A DNA stretch of 14,912 bases from an uncultured Collinsella sp. (GCA_902475825.1 CABSBA010000019.1:1-14912); one strand, 5' to 3'. Shown: positions 1 through 8,337, counted from the first letter of the stretch. The notes: generated from the sequence alone by a model not told the origin. Program-made: numbers and translations.

Positions 1-39
1 GGGCTCTTCTGGTCTAAAGGCATGCCGTAGTTTTTGCTG

Positions 40-87
40 CTTCAGATAAAGAAAGCGCCCGTTTGCCGGGGGGGGCAAACGGGCGCC
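40..87 (-). terminator. Rho-independent terminator of the kinase/cell-wall operon
   Basis: A perfect 13-bp stem is formed by 55-67 (GCGCCCGTTTGCC) and 74-86, with a six-G loop at 68-73. Read on the minus strand, the stem is followed by a T-rich run (TTTCTTTAT, 54-46). It lies about 50 bases past the stop codon of the PASTA kinase, so it should end the long minus-strand operon. The plus-strand side before the stem is A-rich, so weak activity in the other direction is possible. Confidence 0.88.
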
Positions 88-106
88 GTTGAGCGAATGT
101 GTTTGC

Positions 107-139
107 GTCATCAGCCGTTGTGGGCAACGTCTTGATGAC
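107..139 (-). other. Nested hairpin directly behind the pknB stop codon
   Basis: GTCATCA (107-113) pairs with TGATGAC (133-139), and inside it CGTTG (116-120) pairs with CAACG (125-129) around a TGGG loop. The structure begins at the last base of the kinase stop codon (139-141, TAG on the minus strand) and sits just before the strong terminator. It has no T-run of its own. It could protect the 3' end of the transcript or back up the terminator; this is inference. Confidence 0.5.
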
Positions 140-2088
140 TAGTTGGTCGTGCCGGAATCGTCGCCTGAATCAGTACCAGAGCCAGAAACCGAAACCGTCA
201 GCGTAATCGTGCTGTCGGTGGACTGCTTGCCAGTGGGGGAGACGCCCGTCACGGTGGCGTTTTCGTTGCCACTCACGGGGTTGCCGTTCTGATCGCAGAA
301 TGCGATGTTGTAGAATCCGGCGTTGTTGAGCGCGGTGACGGCGGCGGAGATGCTCTTGCCGTACAGGTTGCCCGGAACGCTGGCCTTGCCGGACTTCTTG
401 GCGATGACGACGGTGATCGTGGCGCCGGGCTTCTGCTTGCCGCTGGGGTTCCAGCTAATGACGGTGCCCTCGGTGACGGAATCGTTCTCCTGGTAGCTCA
501 CGTTGACGCCAAAACCGGCCATGTCGAGAGCGTTGCGTGCCTGGGCCTCGGTCATGTCGGTCAGATCGGGGACGGAGGTGGTGTCAGGACCGCTGGAGAC
601 CTTATACGAGATGGTCGTGCCCTTCTCGACTTCCTTGCCGGCATCAGTGCCCTGCTCAAAGACCTGGCCTTCGTCGGCCTCGTTGGCCTCCTCGGTTGCG
701 TTGCCCTTTAGGCCCACGCTTGCCAGCGCGGCCTCGGCCTGGTCCTTGGTTAGGCCGACGAGCTGCGGAACCTCAACTTTCTCGGAGGGCTTGGGGCCCT
801 TGGAGATCACCAGGTTAACCTTGGAGCCCTTGGGCTTCTTAGTGTTGCCGTTGGGGGTCTGCTCGGCAACCTTGCCCTCGTCGACATCGTCGTTATAGCT
901 CTGGTCGACAGTTCCGACCTCAAGGCCGGCCTCCTTGATCAGCTCGATAGCGGTCTGCTGGTCCTTGTTAAGCACATCGGGCACCGTAACCTGCTCGCCC
1001 CCAAAGAGCCCGGTGGCGAAGGCCACCACAACGCCAACCACGGCGATTGCGGCGACTACGGCGGCGATAATCTTGTTCTTGTTGGACTTGGGCTGATCGA
1101 CCTCGTAGGAGCCCGTGGAACCCGAAACGGCGCTGCGGGGGTTGGTCTGTCCGCTTACGCCCGATACGGGGCGAACCATAGCACGCGTGGAGTCGGACAG
1201 CTCACGGGTCTTGGTGGCGCCCAGGTCGCCCGCGGCGCCAATGATGCGCGTGGGCTCGGAGACGTTGACGGCGCGGCCGGACAGGTAGTTGTTGAGCACC
1301 TGGCGCAGCTCGTCTGCCGTCTGGAAGCGGTTCGCCGGGTCCTTCTCCATGCACTTGAGGATAATGCGCTCCAGATCGGCATCGACGCCGGAGTTGATCT
1401 GGCTCGGCGGAACCGGCAGCTCGTTTACCTGCTTGAGCGCAACCGAGATGGCGTCGTCGCCGTCAAAGGGGACGCGACCGGTGGCGCACTCGTACATGAC
1501 GACACCCAGCGAGTAGATATCCGAGGTGGGGCCGAGGTCCTGGCCGCGGGTCTGCTCGGGGCTTACATAGTGGGCGGTGCCCAGCACGTTGTTATCCTGC
1601 GTGAGATGACTGTTCTTGGCGCGTGCGATGCCAAAATCCATGACCTTGATGTTGCCGTCGGGCAGCACCATGATGTTTTGCGGCTTAATGTCGCGGTGGA
1701 TGATCTCGTGCTTGTGTGCGACCGAAAGCGCGGAGCTGATCTGCGAGCCGATCTGGGCGACCTTCTTGGGGTCGAGGGCGCCGTGACTCTTGATGCCGCT
1801 CTTAAGGTCAGTGCCGCGCAGGTACTCCATGACGATGTAATAGGTGTCGCCGTCCTTGCCCCAATCGTAGACGCCCACGATATAGGGGGAGGACAGGCCT
1901 GCTGCTGCCTGGGCCTCCTGCTTAAAGCGTGCGGCGAAGGTTGCGTCGCCAGCATACTGCGGCAGCATGATCTTGACGGCAACCGTGCGGTCGAGGACCT
2001 GGTCCTGTGCACGGTAGACGGTCGCCATACCGCCCGTCCCCACCTTATCCTTGAGGAGGTATCTTCCCCCGAGGACCCTCTGTTCCAT
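139..2088 (-). CDS. pknB: PknB-type Ser/Thr protein kinase with four PASTA domains
   Basis: Membrane kinase that senses cell-wall fragments (muropeptides/lipid II in studied relatives) and phosphorylates cell-division and wall-synthesis proteins. With the start chosen here (649 aa), the kinase domain spans about 9-270: Gly loop GTGGMATVY, catalytic Lys39 in VAVK, HRD at 131-133 followed by KPQN, DFG at 151-153, activation-loop threonines before the SPEQ motif. A juxtamembrane linker (275-338) rich in Ser/Thr leads to one membrane helix (about 339-362), then four extracellular PASTA repeats (about 366-431, 437-500, 501-567, 568-635) and a Gly/Ser/Asp/Thr tail. An upstream ATG at 2103 gives five more residues but has no ribosome site; AGGAG at 2094-2098 fits the ATG at 2088. 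It is the last gene of the operon, closed by the terminator at 55-86. Family assignment is secure; substrates are inferred. Confidence 0.95.
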   Translation of the reverse strand: MEQRVLGGRYLLKDKVGTGGMATVYRAQDQVLDRTVAVKIMLPQYAGDATFAARFKQEAQAAAGLSSPYIVGVYDWGKDGDTYYIVMEYLRGTDLKSGIKSHGALDPKKVAQIGSQISSALSVAHKHEIIHRDIKPQNIMVLPDGNIKVMDFGIARAKNSHLTQDNNVLGTAHYVSPEQTRGQDLGPTSDIYSLGVVMYECATGRVPFDGDDAISVALKQVNELPVPPSQINSGVDADLERIILKCMEKDPANRFQTADELRQVLNNYLSGRAVNVSEPTRIIGAAGDLGATKTRELSDSTRAMVRPVSGVSGQTNPRSAVSGSTGSYEVDQPKSNKNKIIAAVVAAIAVVGVVVAFATGLFGGEQVTVPDVLNKDQQTAIELIKEAGLEVGTVDQSYNDDVDEGKVAEQTPNGNTKKPKGSKVNLVISKGPKPSEKVEVPQLVGLTKDQAEAALASVGLKGNATEEANEADEGQVFEQGTDAGKEVEKGTTISYKVSSGPDTTSVPDLTDMTEAQARNALDMAGFGVNVSYQENDSVTEGTVISWNPSGKQKPGATITVVIAKKSGKASVPGNLYGKSISAAVTALNNAGFYNIAFCDQNGNPVSGNENATVTGVSPTGKQSTDSTITLTVSVSGSGTDSGDDSGTTN

Positions 2089-2093
2089 TCCTG

Positions 2094-2098
2094 CTCCT
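2094..2098 (-). promoter_or_regulatory. Ribosome binding site that sets the pknB start
   Basis: AGGAG on the minus strand lies five bases before the ATG at 2088-2086. It lies inside the five-codon extension that an upstream ATG (2103-2101) would give, so the downstream ATG is the likelier start. Confidence 0.65.
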
Positions 2099-2170
2099 AA
2101 CATAACTATTCGCTCAACGATGTGTGTAGTACCAAATGTGTGGCCGCTGGGGCCGTGTGGCGCGTTGTCG

Positions 2171-2221
2171 CTAACTCATCGGCCGCGGCGCGCCATAAGT
2201 ATCCGCTTTGATCATGGGCAT
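2171..2221 (-). CDS. Possible 16-codon small ORF between rodA-pbpA and pknB
   Basis: The ATG overlaps the stop codon of the SEDS-PBP gene (GCGTGATG, where TGA and ATG share bases) and is preceded by GGGAG at a usable distance within the end of that gene. It encodes MPMIKADTYGAPRPMS and then TAG. The geometry is that of a translationally coupled gene, and it would carry ribosomes into the 132-base gap before pknB. There is no known family, and an ORF this short can occur by chance. It may be a short leader peptide or nothing. Confidence 0.2.
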   Translation of the reverse strand: MPMIKADTYGAPRPMS

Positions 2222-5091
2222 CACGCTCCCTGTGCGGCGAGCGCCGCGGTCAGGACGATGCCGGCAATCTTGGCCGCCTCGACGTCGTGTTTGTCGTAAT
2301 CCTCCAGGGCCACCGAGATGGCAACCGTGGGTGAATCGTAAGGTGCAAAGCCAACAAACATAGAGTTGACGTTGGTGCCGCCGGTCTCGGCCGAACCGGT
2401 CTTGCCGGCAACCTTGACGCCCGGAATCTGGGCATCGGTGCCGGTGCCGGACTGGACGACGGCGAGCATGGCCTGCTTGACCTGGTCGGCCGTGGCAGAG
2501 CTGACAGCCTGGCCCAGCGAGCGGGACTGCGTGGTCTTAACCACAGTTCCGTCCGGGGCGAGTACCTGGGCTACAAAGTACGGGTCCATGACCACGCCGC
2601 TGTTAGCGATGGCGGCGGCAATCACGGCGTTTTGCATGACGGTGGTCTGCGGGCCGGGCGTATGGTCCATGCCGACAGGCTGGCCGGCGCCGGCCCAGGC
2701 AATCTCCCATTCGGTCATGAGCGACGGGTCGGCCATGATGGAAGCCGCGGTGGTCAGATCCTGACCGAGCTTTTGACCGTAGCCAAAGGCGTTGGCAAAC
2801 TGGACGAGCGAGCTGGCACCGACCTCGTTTGCCACCTGGCCAAAGACGACGTTGGAGGACACGGCAAAGGCCTGCTGCAGGCTGATGGTGCCGTAGCTCT
2901 CGTTGGCAGCGTTGGTGACCGGTGCGTTGCCGATGTCCATGGAGCCGGGCGCCTGGTAGGTGCTGGTAAGGCTGGCGGTACCGGTCTCGAGTGCCGCGGA
3001 AAGCGTAACGACCTTAAACGTTGAGCCCGGCGTGTACAGCGCGTCCATGGCGCGATTGTACATGGAGCCGTCCTCGCCGCCGCCTGTCTGCAGCAGGGCA
3101 TCGATGTTGGTGTTGTCGTAGGTGGGCGAGCTGGCACATGCGAGCACCGCGCCGGTACGCGGGTCGATGACCACTACAGCGCCCTTAAAGCCCTTGAGCG
3201 CCTGCTCAGCAGCCGTCTGGATGCGCGAGTCGATGGTGAGCTTGGCGGTGTTGCCCGGCTGGGTCTGGCCCGCGAGCGACGCGATGGCGTTGTTCCAGCT
3301 GGAGTAATCCTTAGAGCCGGTGAGCGTATCGTTCATGACGCTCTCGATGCCGGCGGTGCCGTATTGCTGGCTCACGTAGCCAACCACGTGCGCTGCCAGG
3401 TTGCCGTTGGGGTAGGAGCGTACGTAGGTGCCATCCTCCTGCTGCAGCGACTCGGCCAGCGTCACGCCGTCGGACGTGATGATGGAACCGCGCTGGATGT
3501 ACTTGGAGCGGGCGATGGTGTGGTTGTTGGTCGGCATGTCCTGATAGTCCTTGGCCTTGATGACCTGGACATAGGTGAGGTTGCCGATAAGGATGGCGAA
3601 CAGCGCCGTAAAGGCGAGCACCGCACGAGTTAGACGGTTGGCAAGCGCAACGCGGCCGAGCACACCGGATTCAGGCGTGTCGAGCAGGCGACGACGCATG
3701 CGCGAGCCGACGGAATGGCTACCGCTGCCGTAGGAAGACGAGGTGGCAAAGCGCGTGCCCGTCGGGGCGGCGGCAGATGCGACCTGATCATCGGTGATGG
3801 CGGCCATGGTGCCGGTGCCGGTAAGCTCGGCCTCGCGTCCGGTCGCCTCGTCACCGGCGCGCAGCAGGAGCGCGACGATGATGAAGCTCGCCAGCAGAGA
3901 GGAGCCGCCCTGGCTCATAAAGGGCAGGGTGACGCCGGTCAGCGGGATCAGGCGGGTTACGCCGCCAACGATCAAAAAGGCCTGGAAGCTGATGGCTGCC
4001 GTAAGACCGGTGGCGCTAAAGGCGGCAAGGTCGGACTTTGCGCGGGCAGCTGTGGTGAGGCCACGCACGGCAAAGAGCATAAACAGGATGAGCACGGCGC
4101 CGCCGCCCAAAAGGCCCATCTCCTCGCCGATAGCCGAGAAGATAAAGTCGGACTCGACGACAGGGATGTTGTTGGCCATGCCGTTGCCGATGCCAACACC
4201 GACCAGACCGCCATCGGCAAGCGAGAAGAGCGACTGGACGATCTGGTAGCCCTGGCCCTGGGCGTCCTTAAACGGATCGAGCCAAACCTGGAAACGCACC
4301 TGAACGTGAGACAGGAACTTGTAGGCGCCCACGGCCCCAACAGCTAAGAGCGCAAGGCCGATAACGACATACGAAAAGCGCCCCGTGGCAACGTAGAGCA
4401 TCAGCAAGAAGATGGTGTAGAACAGCACGGCCGAACCCAGGTCGCGTTCGAAGACGACGACGAGCAGGCACACACCCCACACGGCAAACAGCGGCAGCAG
4501 CAGTCGCAGGCGAGGGATCTTAAAGCCCAGAATCTTGCGGTTGGAGATAGAGAGCAGCTCGCGGTTCTCGGCCAGGTACCCGGCCAGGAACAGCACGATA
4601 AAGACCTTGGCGAACTCGCCGGGCTGGATGGTAAAGCCCGCGATGCGAATCCACAGCTTGGAGCCCGAGATCGTGGTGCCGATAAAGATGGGCAGCATCA
4701 GCAGGATGATGCCGATAATGCCAAAGGTGTACTTGTAGCGCATGACCACGTCGAGGTTCTTGACCAGTGCGAGCGTTCCCACCATGAGCGCCACCGAGAC
4801 AAACAGGATGATGAGCTGTGAGATGGCGAGAGCGGGTGCGAGACGCGTCACGAACGTGATGCCGATGCCCGAAAGTATAAATACGATGGGTAGGATGGCG
4901 GGGTCGGCGCCGGGCGCCAAGATGCGCACGGCGATATGTGCCGCGGCGAAGGCGGCAAAGAGGCCGATCGGCACGGCGAGCGTCTCAAAGGAGATGGCAG
5001 CGCCCGCGGTGAGGACGTACATCGCATACAGCAGGATGACGGGGAACGCCGAGGCGATGAGCAAGAGTAGCTCGGTGTTGCGGCGACTCAT
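2221..5091 (-). CDS. Fused RodA/FtsW (SEDS) glycosyltransferase and class B penicillin-binding protein
   Basis: One 956-aa protein carries both enzymes that make septal or elongation peptidoglycan: a SEDS polymerase and its transpeptidase partner. Residues 1-415 are polytopic, with SEDS hallmarks: FERDLGS near 215-220 (the Asp of the QxDLG-type catalytic motif), the GEEMG loop near 325, and PLTGVTLPFMSQGGSS near 385-400. A Gly/Ser/Thr/Ala linker (about 416-465) leads to a new membrane helix (about 488-510), then a PBP2/PbpA-like dimerisation region and transpeptidase domain. The active-site motifs are SxxK as STFK (690-693), SSN (745-747) and KTG (897-899). A GTG at 5100 is in frame, but AAGGGAG (5100-5106) fits the ATG at 5091. 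The gene starts 16 bases after the phosphatase stop. In mycobacteria rodA and pbpA are adjacent separate genes; here they are continuous, with no frameshift visible. All motifs look intact. Confidence 0.93.
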   Translation of the reverse strand: MSRRNTELLLLIASAFPVILLYAMYVLTAGAAISFETLAVPIGLFAAFAAAHIAVRILAPGADPAILPIVFILSGIGITFVTRLAPALAISQLIILFVSVALMVGTLALVKNLDVVMRYKYTFGIIGIILLMLPIFIGTTISGSKLWIRIAGFTIQPGEFAKVFIVLFLAGYLAENRELLSISNRKILGFKIPRLRLLLPLFAVWGVCLLVVVFERDLGSAVLFYTIFLLMLYVATGRFSYVVIGLALLAVGAVGAYKFLSHVQVRFQVWLDPFKDAQGQGYQIVQSLFSLADGGLVGVGIGNGMANNIPVVESDFIFSAIGEEMGLLGGGAVLILFMLFAVRGLTTAARAKSDLAAFSATGLTAAISFQAFLIVGGVTRLIPLTGVTLPFMSQGGSSLLASFIIVALLLRAGDEATGREAELTGTGTMAAITDDQVASAAAPTGTRFATSSSYGSGSHSVGSRMRRRLLDTPESGVLGRVALANRLTRAVLAFTALFAILIGNLTYVQVIKAKDYQDMPTNNHTIARSKYIQRGSIITSDGVTLAESLQQEDGTYVRSYPNGNLAAHVVGYVSQQYGTAGIESVMNDTLTGSKDYSSWNNAIASLAGQTQPGNTAKLTIDSRIQTAAEQALKGFKGAVVVIDPRTGAVLACASSPTYDNTNIDALLQTGGGEDGSMYNRAMDALYTPGSTFKVVTLSAALETGTASLTSTYQAPGSMDIGNAPVTNAANESYGTISLQQAFAVSSNVVFGQVANEVGASSLVQFANAFGYGQKLGQDLTTAASIMADPSLMTEWEIAWAGAGQPVGMDHTPGPQTTVMQNAVIAAAIANSGVVMDPYFVAQVLAPDGTVVKTTQSRSLGQAVSSATADQVKQAMLAVVQSGTGTDAQIPGVKVAGKTGSAETGGTNVNSMFVGFAPYDSPTVAISVALEDYDKHDVEAAKIAGIVLTAALAAQGA

Positions 5092-5099
5092 AAGCGGCA

Positions 5100-5106
5100 C
5101 TCCCTT
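5100..5106 (-). promoter_or_regulatory. Ribosome binding site that sets the rodA-pbpA start
   Basis: AAGGGAG on the minus strand is eight bases before the ATG at 5091-5089. The alternative GTG at 5100-5098 overlaps this site, so it cannot use it. The site begins two bases after the stop codon of the phosphatase gene (5110-5108), typical of tightly packed operon genes. Confidence 0.65.
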
Positions 5107-5107
5107 T

Positions 5108-6907
5108 CTAATTCTTATCGGAGGCTTCGGCCTCGGCGGACTGTTCGGCGGTTTTCTCGGAATCTGATTCGGAGGTCGATCCCTGATTGGTGTTGTCGCG
5201 AATCGTTTGCGCGTCGATCACCTGGCGGGTCTGCTCCTCGTCGATCTGGTGGCGGTACTTGGATATCGTGTCCTGCGCATCGTCGACACTTGTTTGCGGA
5301 ATGCCCGCCTTGAGGCGGTTTTGCGTGTCTTCGGGCAGGTCGGATAGCTTGATGCTGGTTTCGCTTTCGAGCCAGTGGAGCTTGAGTCCGAGTGGCTTGC
5401 CGGGCAGGCCGCGCCAGACGGCGACATTGCCCTGGTAGGTACCCAGGTAGTACGAGCCGGTGACACCCGTGTAGGCCCAGATGCCAGCTGCCAGCACAAA
5501 GACGAGGGCCAGAATGGCGGCGATAGTAATGTTGCGGCGACGCACGCGCTGCGCCTCGCGCATAACGCCATCGTCAACCAGGTCAACGACTACTACGGTC
5601 ACGTTGTCGTGGCCGCCGGCAGCAAGCGCCGCGTCCACTAGGTTGTCGACGCAGATTTGCGCGGTTGAGGACTGCGTGGCGATGTTCTCGATATCGCTAT
5701 CGGGAATCATGCTCGAAAGGCCGTCGGAGCACAGGATCAGGCGGTCGCCTTCCTCGATATGCAGAGTGAAGTGGTCGGCATACATGGCGGGGTCCGAGCC
5801 CAGTGCGCGGGTGATGACCGAACGGTTGGGGTGGACGCGAGCCTCGTCTGCCGTGATCTCGCCGGCGTCCACGAGCTCCTCCACGTAGGAGTGGTCGCGG
5901 GTCACGCGGATGAGCGTGCCCTCGTGGAGCAGGTAGGCGCGCGAGTCGCCCACGTGGGCGATGGCGAGCGTGTCGTTTTCGATATAGGCGCAAGTGGCTG
6001 TGCAGCCCATGCCAGGCTTGCCCAGGCCGTTCAAGGCGGCCTCGATTACGGCGGCGTTAGCGGCCTCGACGGCTGCGGCCAAGCGTGCTGCGTCGGCGGA
6101 CTGCGGGGCCGTTTTGGCAATAGTCTCGACGGCGATAGAAGAGGCTACCTCGCCGGCGGCGTGACCGCCCATGCCGTCGCATACGCAAAAGAGCGGCGAC
6201 TGCACCAGGTAGGAATCCTCATTGTGCGGGCGCACACAGCCAACGTCGGAGCGGGCGCCCCACATGAGTTGCGTGGTGGTGCCGGCATCATAGGTCGAGT
6301 CGGTCTCGATGCGCTCCTCGGTCAGGGGCTCAAAGCTCATGGTCGAGCCGGGATCTTTGAGCTTGGCCTCAACGGCGGCAACGTCGATCTCTGCTGTGTC
6401 ACCGGGAGAGACGGTGTCGGTCTCGGCGTTTGATTCGGAATTGTCGGTGTCCGGGGAGTCGGGCTCCTCGGACACGCGGGCGGTCGACTCGTCGTCTTGC
6501 GGGCTGACGTCTATAGGCTCGGGCGCCGGCGTAGACGCGGGCGCAACCTCGGATGCCGGGGCTATGGGAAACGCCGGCGCGGCGGGCTCGGGTGCCGCAA
6601 ACACCGCAGCGCTCTCGTTGATTGCCGCGGCGACGGGCTCTGCAAAGTGAGCCGGCGCTGGGGTTGTTTCGGGCGCTGTGGGCTGTTCCGCAGCATGTGC
6701 GCCGATGGGCGCCGCTACGGCATCCTCTTCGTCCTCGTTATCGGCGAGATCCGAAATATCATGCGTTACATGCGAAAGAGGCAGGGAGAACACGGTGTCC
6801 TCGGGCTCCACGGGTGCGGAGCCCGCCGGAGCGGCGTGGGCCGGCGCAGCTGTGGCGGCGGCCGGTGCCTCGGTCATAGTTGCGGACTTGTTCTCCTCGT
6901 CGATCAT
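5108..6907 (-). CDS. pstP: PP2C-family Ser/Thr protein phosphatase (PstP/Stp type), membrane anchored
   Basis: Metal-dependent phosphatase expected to reverse phosphorylation by the two kinases of this operon. Of 599 aa, residues about 215-445 form the PP2C domain: RPHNEDS (226-232), DGMGGHA (244-250), HVGDSRAY (318-325), SDGL (394-397) and GGHDNVT (431-437) supply the metal-binding Asp residues. A membrane helix lies at about 459-480, followed by a 120-residue outer segment with a charged, Gln/Ser/Glu-rich tail. The first 210 residues are an unusually long Ala/Pro/Glu-rich, probably disordered extension; mycobacterial PstP starts almost directly with the catalytic domain. The ATG overlaps the stop of the upstream FHA gene (ATGA), so the two are translationally coupled, which supports this start. 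A later in-frame Met (residue 11) is possible but less well placed. Confidence 0.93.
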   Translation of the reverse strand: MIDEENKSATMTEAPAAATAAPAHAAPAGSAPVEPEDTVFSLPLSHVTHDISDLADNEDEEDAVAAPIGAHAAEQPTAPETTPAPAHFAEPVAAAINESAAVFAAPEPAAPAFPIAPASEVAPASTPAPEPIDVSPQDDESTARVSEEPDSPDTDNSESNAETDTVSPGDTAEIDVAAVEAKLKDPGSTMSFEPLTEERIETDSTYDAGTTTQLMWGARSDVGCVRPHNEDSYLVQSPLFCVCDGMGGHAAGEVASSIAVETIAKTAPQSADAARLAAAVEAANAAVIEAALNGLGKPGMGCTATCAYIENDTLAIAHVGDSRAYLLHEGTLIRVTRDHSYVEELVDAGEITADEARVHPNRSVITRALGSDPAMYADHFTLHIEEGDRLILCSDGLSSMIPDSDIENIATQSSTAQICVDNLVDAALAAGGHDNVTVVVVDLVDDGVMREAQRVRRRNITIAAILALVFVLAAGIWAYTGVTGSYYLGTYQGNVAVWRGLPGKPLGLKLHWLESETSIKLSDLPEDTQNRLKAGIPQTSVDDAQDTISKYRHQIDEEQTRQVIDAQTIRDNTNQGSTSESDSEKTAEQSAEAEASDKN

Positions 6908-7320
6908 CGACGGTTCACCTTCATGACCACGTCGCCAATCTGGACTTCGTCGCCCTCACGCAGCGTCGCGGGCTCCACGAGCTGGCGGCCGTTGACGAGC
7001 GTGCCGTTAAGCGAGTTGAGGTCCTCGATGATGAGCGCCGGGCCCTGCAGCGAAAAGCGCGCATGCGAGGCCGAGACGAACGGTTCGTTGATGCAGATGT
7101 CCGAAGATGGCGAGCGACCGACGATGACGGGGCCGAGCATGTCTACGTGGATGCCGCGGATACCGCGCGGACCCTTGTCCACATCAATCGTCCAGATAGC
7201 CGAGTCGCGGCGCTGCCCGCGCACAAGTCCCACGCCGGTCTTCATGACGGCGAACAGGAAGATATAGAGCAGGGCGACCAAGACGATGCGGCCTGCAAAA
7301 AGGACGATATCGATGTTCAT
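6904..7320 (-). CDS. fhaB: Short membrane-anchored FHA-domain protein (FhaB/FipA type)
   Basis: Phosphothreonine-binding adaptor. The 138-aa protein has an N-terminal membrane helix (about 5-27) and a C-terminal FHA domain (about 45-137) with the phosphopeptide-binding loops: GRSPSSD (68-74), SASHARF (83-89) and NSLNGT (102-107). Size, anchor and position between fhaA and pstP match actinobacterial FhaB, which in mycobacteria links PknA/PknB signalling to division proteins. The ATG lies six bases after the fhaA stop, and its ribosome site (AGGGGA) overlaps that stop. Its own stop overlaps the phosphatase start. Domain identity is certain; the role is by homology and gene order. Confidence 0.92.
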   Translation of the reverse strand: MNIDIVLFAGRIVLVALLYIFLFAVMKTGVGLVRGQRRDSAIWTIDVDKGPRGIRGIHVDMLGPVIVGRSPSSDICINEPFVSASHARFSLQGPALIIEDLNSLNGTLVNGRQLVEPATLREGDEVQIGDVVMKVNRR

Positions 7321-7326
7321 AAGCGA

Positions 7327-8337
7327 CTATCCCCTAAATTCAAAGGTACTCAGGCCAAACGTCAGCAGATCGCCGTTGCGCAGTGGGCAGCGCGTAATGC
7401 GGCGGTTGTTGACGAGCGTGCCGTTGGTGGAATTGAGGTCCTCGATCGACCAATCCGAGCCCGTAAAGGTGAGCTGGGCGTGGCGGCGCGACACGTTGGG
7501 GTCGCGCAGGGCAATGTCGGAAACTGAGCGCTCGCGACCGATGGTCACCTGTGCGGAGGTGATGCTATGGCTCTCGCCGCTCACGACGTCGACGAGCTGG
7601 GCGAGCGGGCGCTGCGGGGCGCGAGTGCTCGCCATGTTGGAGGCGATGCCGGCTGCGGCGCCTAGGCCCACGGCGGCACCGGTCGCGGCGGCTCCGCCCA
7701 TGCCGGCAAGCGCGTCGCGCGAGACGGTCTGCGGCACCGGGATAGGAGCGGCGGGGTCGGGGACGCTAGGCGCGAAGGGGTCTGCCACGGCAAGCGGGTC
7801 GGGAGCGGCGGCGCGAGGCGTCGGCTGCTGCTGGGGCATGGCGGCGGGGCGCTGCTGCTGCGGGGCGGCAAACTGCTGCTGGCCGGCGCGCGGGGCGCTG
7901 GCGGCACGGCTTGCCGCGGAGTTGTTCTGGCCCAGGCCGTTCTGATAGGCGCGCTCTTCTTCGTACAGGCGGCCGAGCGTGGGGGCATCGACGTTCTCGG
8001 CAAAGACCGAGAACTTGCCGGCGCGCAGCTGCGGATCGATCATAAAGCGCACGAGGGGCTCGCCGACAAAGACATAGCGGCGCTTTTCGGCCTGCGCCTT
8101 CACGAACTCGCGGACCTCGCGCGAAAGCTCGGGGTAGAACGGGGCGAGCATGGGATCGTCGTCGGCGGCGATAAGGATGGTATAGAGTGCCGGCGCCGTG
8201 TTGACGCCGTTAATCACCAGAGTCTGATCCTCCATGTCGCGAGCGGCCTGCTTGGCAAGCTTCTTAAAGGAGAACGGGGCACGGGTGGCACCGAAGATGC
8301 CGGCCACGTGGTCCTCGAAGATGTTCAGGAAGTTCAC
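7327..8337 (-). CDS. fhaA: FhaA: DUF3662 domain plus FHA-domain protein
   Basis: Soluble phosphothreonine-reading scaffold; in mycobacteria FhaA binds the phosphorylated pseudokinase domain of MviN/MurJ and affects peptidoglycan synthesis. The 336-aa protein has an N-terminal DUF3662 (FhaA N-terminal) domain at about 1-130, beginning MNFLNIFEDHVAG, then a Gln/Pro/Ala-rich linker (137-205), a Gly/Ala-rich stretch (210-232) and a C-terminal FHA domain (about 245-336) with GRERSVSD (267-274), SRRHAQL (283-289) and NSTNGT (302-307). The start is GTG (8337-8335), whose last bases form the stop of the upstream kinase (GTGA overlap). GGAGAG lies 9-11 bases upstream. The alanine/glycine stretch is mildly hydrophobic but lacks the look of a membrane helix. 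Confidence 0.92.
   Translation of the reverse strand: MNFLNIFEDHVAGIFGATRAPFSFKKLAKQAARDMEDQTLVINGVNTAPALYTILIAADDDPMLAPFYPELSREVREFVKAQAEKRRYVFVGEPLVRFMIDPQLRAGKFSVFAENVDAPTLGRLYEEERAYQNGLGQNNSAASRAASAPRAGQQQFAAPQQQRPAAMPQQQPTPRAAAPDPLAVADPFAPSVPDPAAPIPVPQTVSRDALAGMGGAAATGAAVGLGAAAGIASNMASTRAPQRPLAQLVDVVSGESHSITSAQVTIGRERSVSDIALRDPNVSRRHAQLTFTGSDWSIEDLNSTNGTLVNNRRITRCPLRNGDLLTFGLSTFEFRG

Noticed and set aside
1570..2100. Plus-strand open frame opposite the PASTA kinase
   Set aside because: It is antisense to the conserved kinase core, has no ribosome site and no recognisable domain.
2089..2170. Promoter or terminator between rodA-pbpA and pknB
   Set aside because: Small GGCC-type stems without a T-run and no paired -35/-10; nothing strong enough to annotate.
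3715..4347. Plus-strand open frame opposite the SEDS domain
   Set aside because: The Gly/Asp/Lys-rich product with no family features mirrors the coding bias of the real minus-strand gene.
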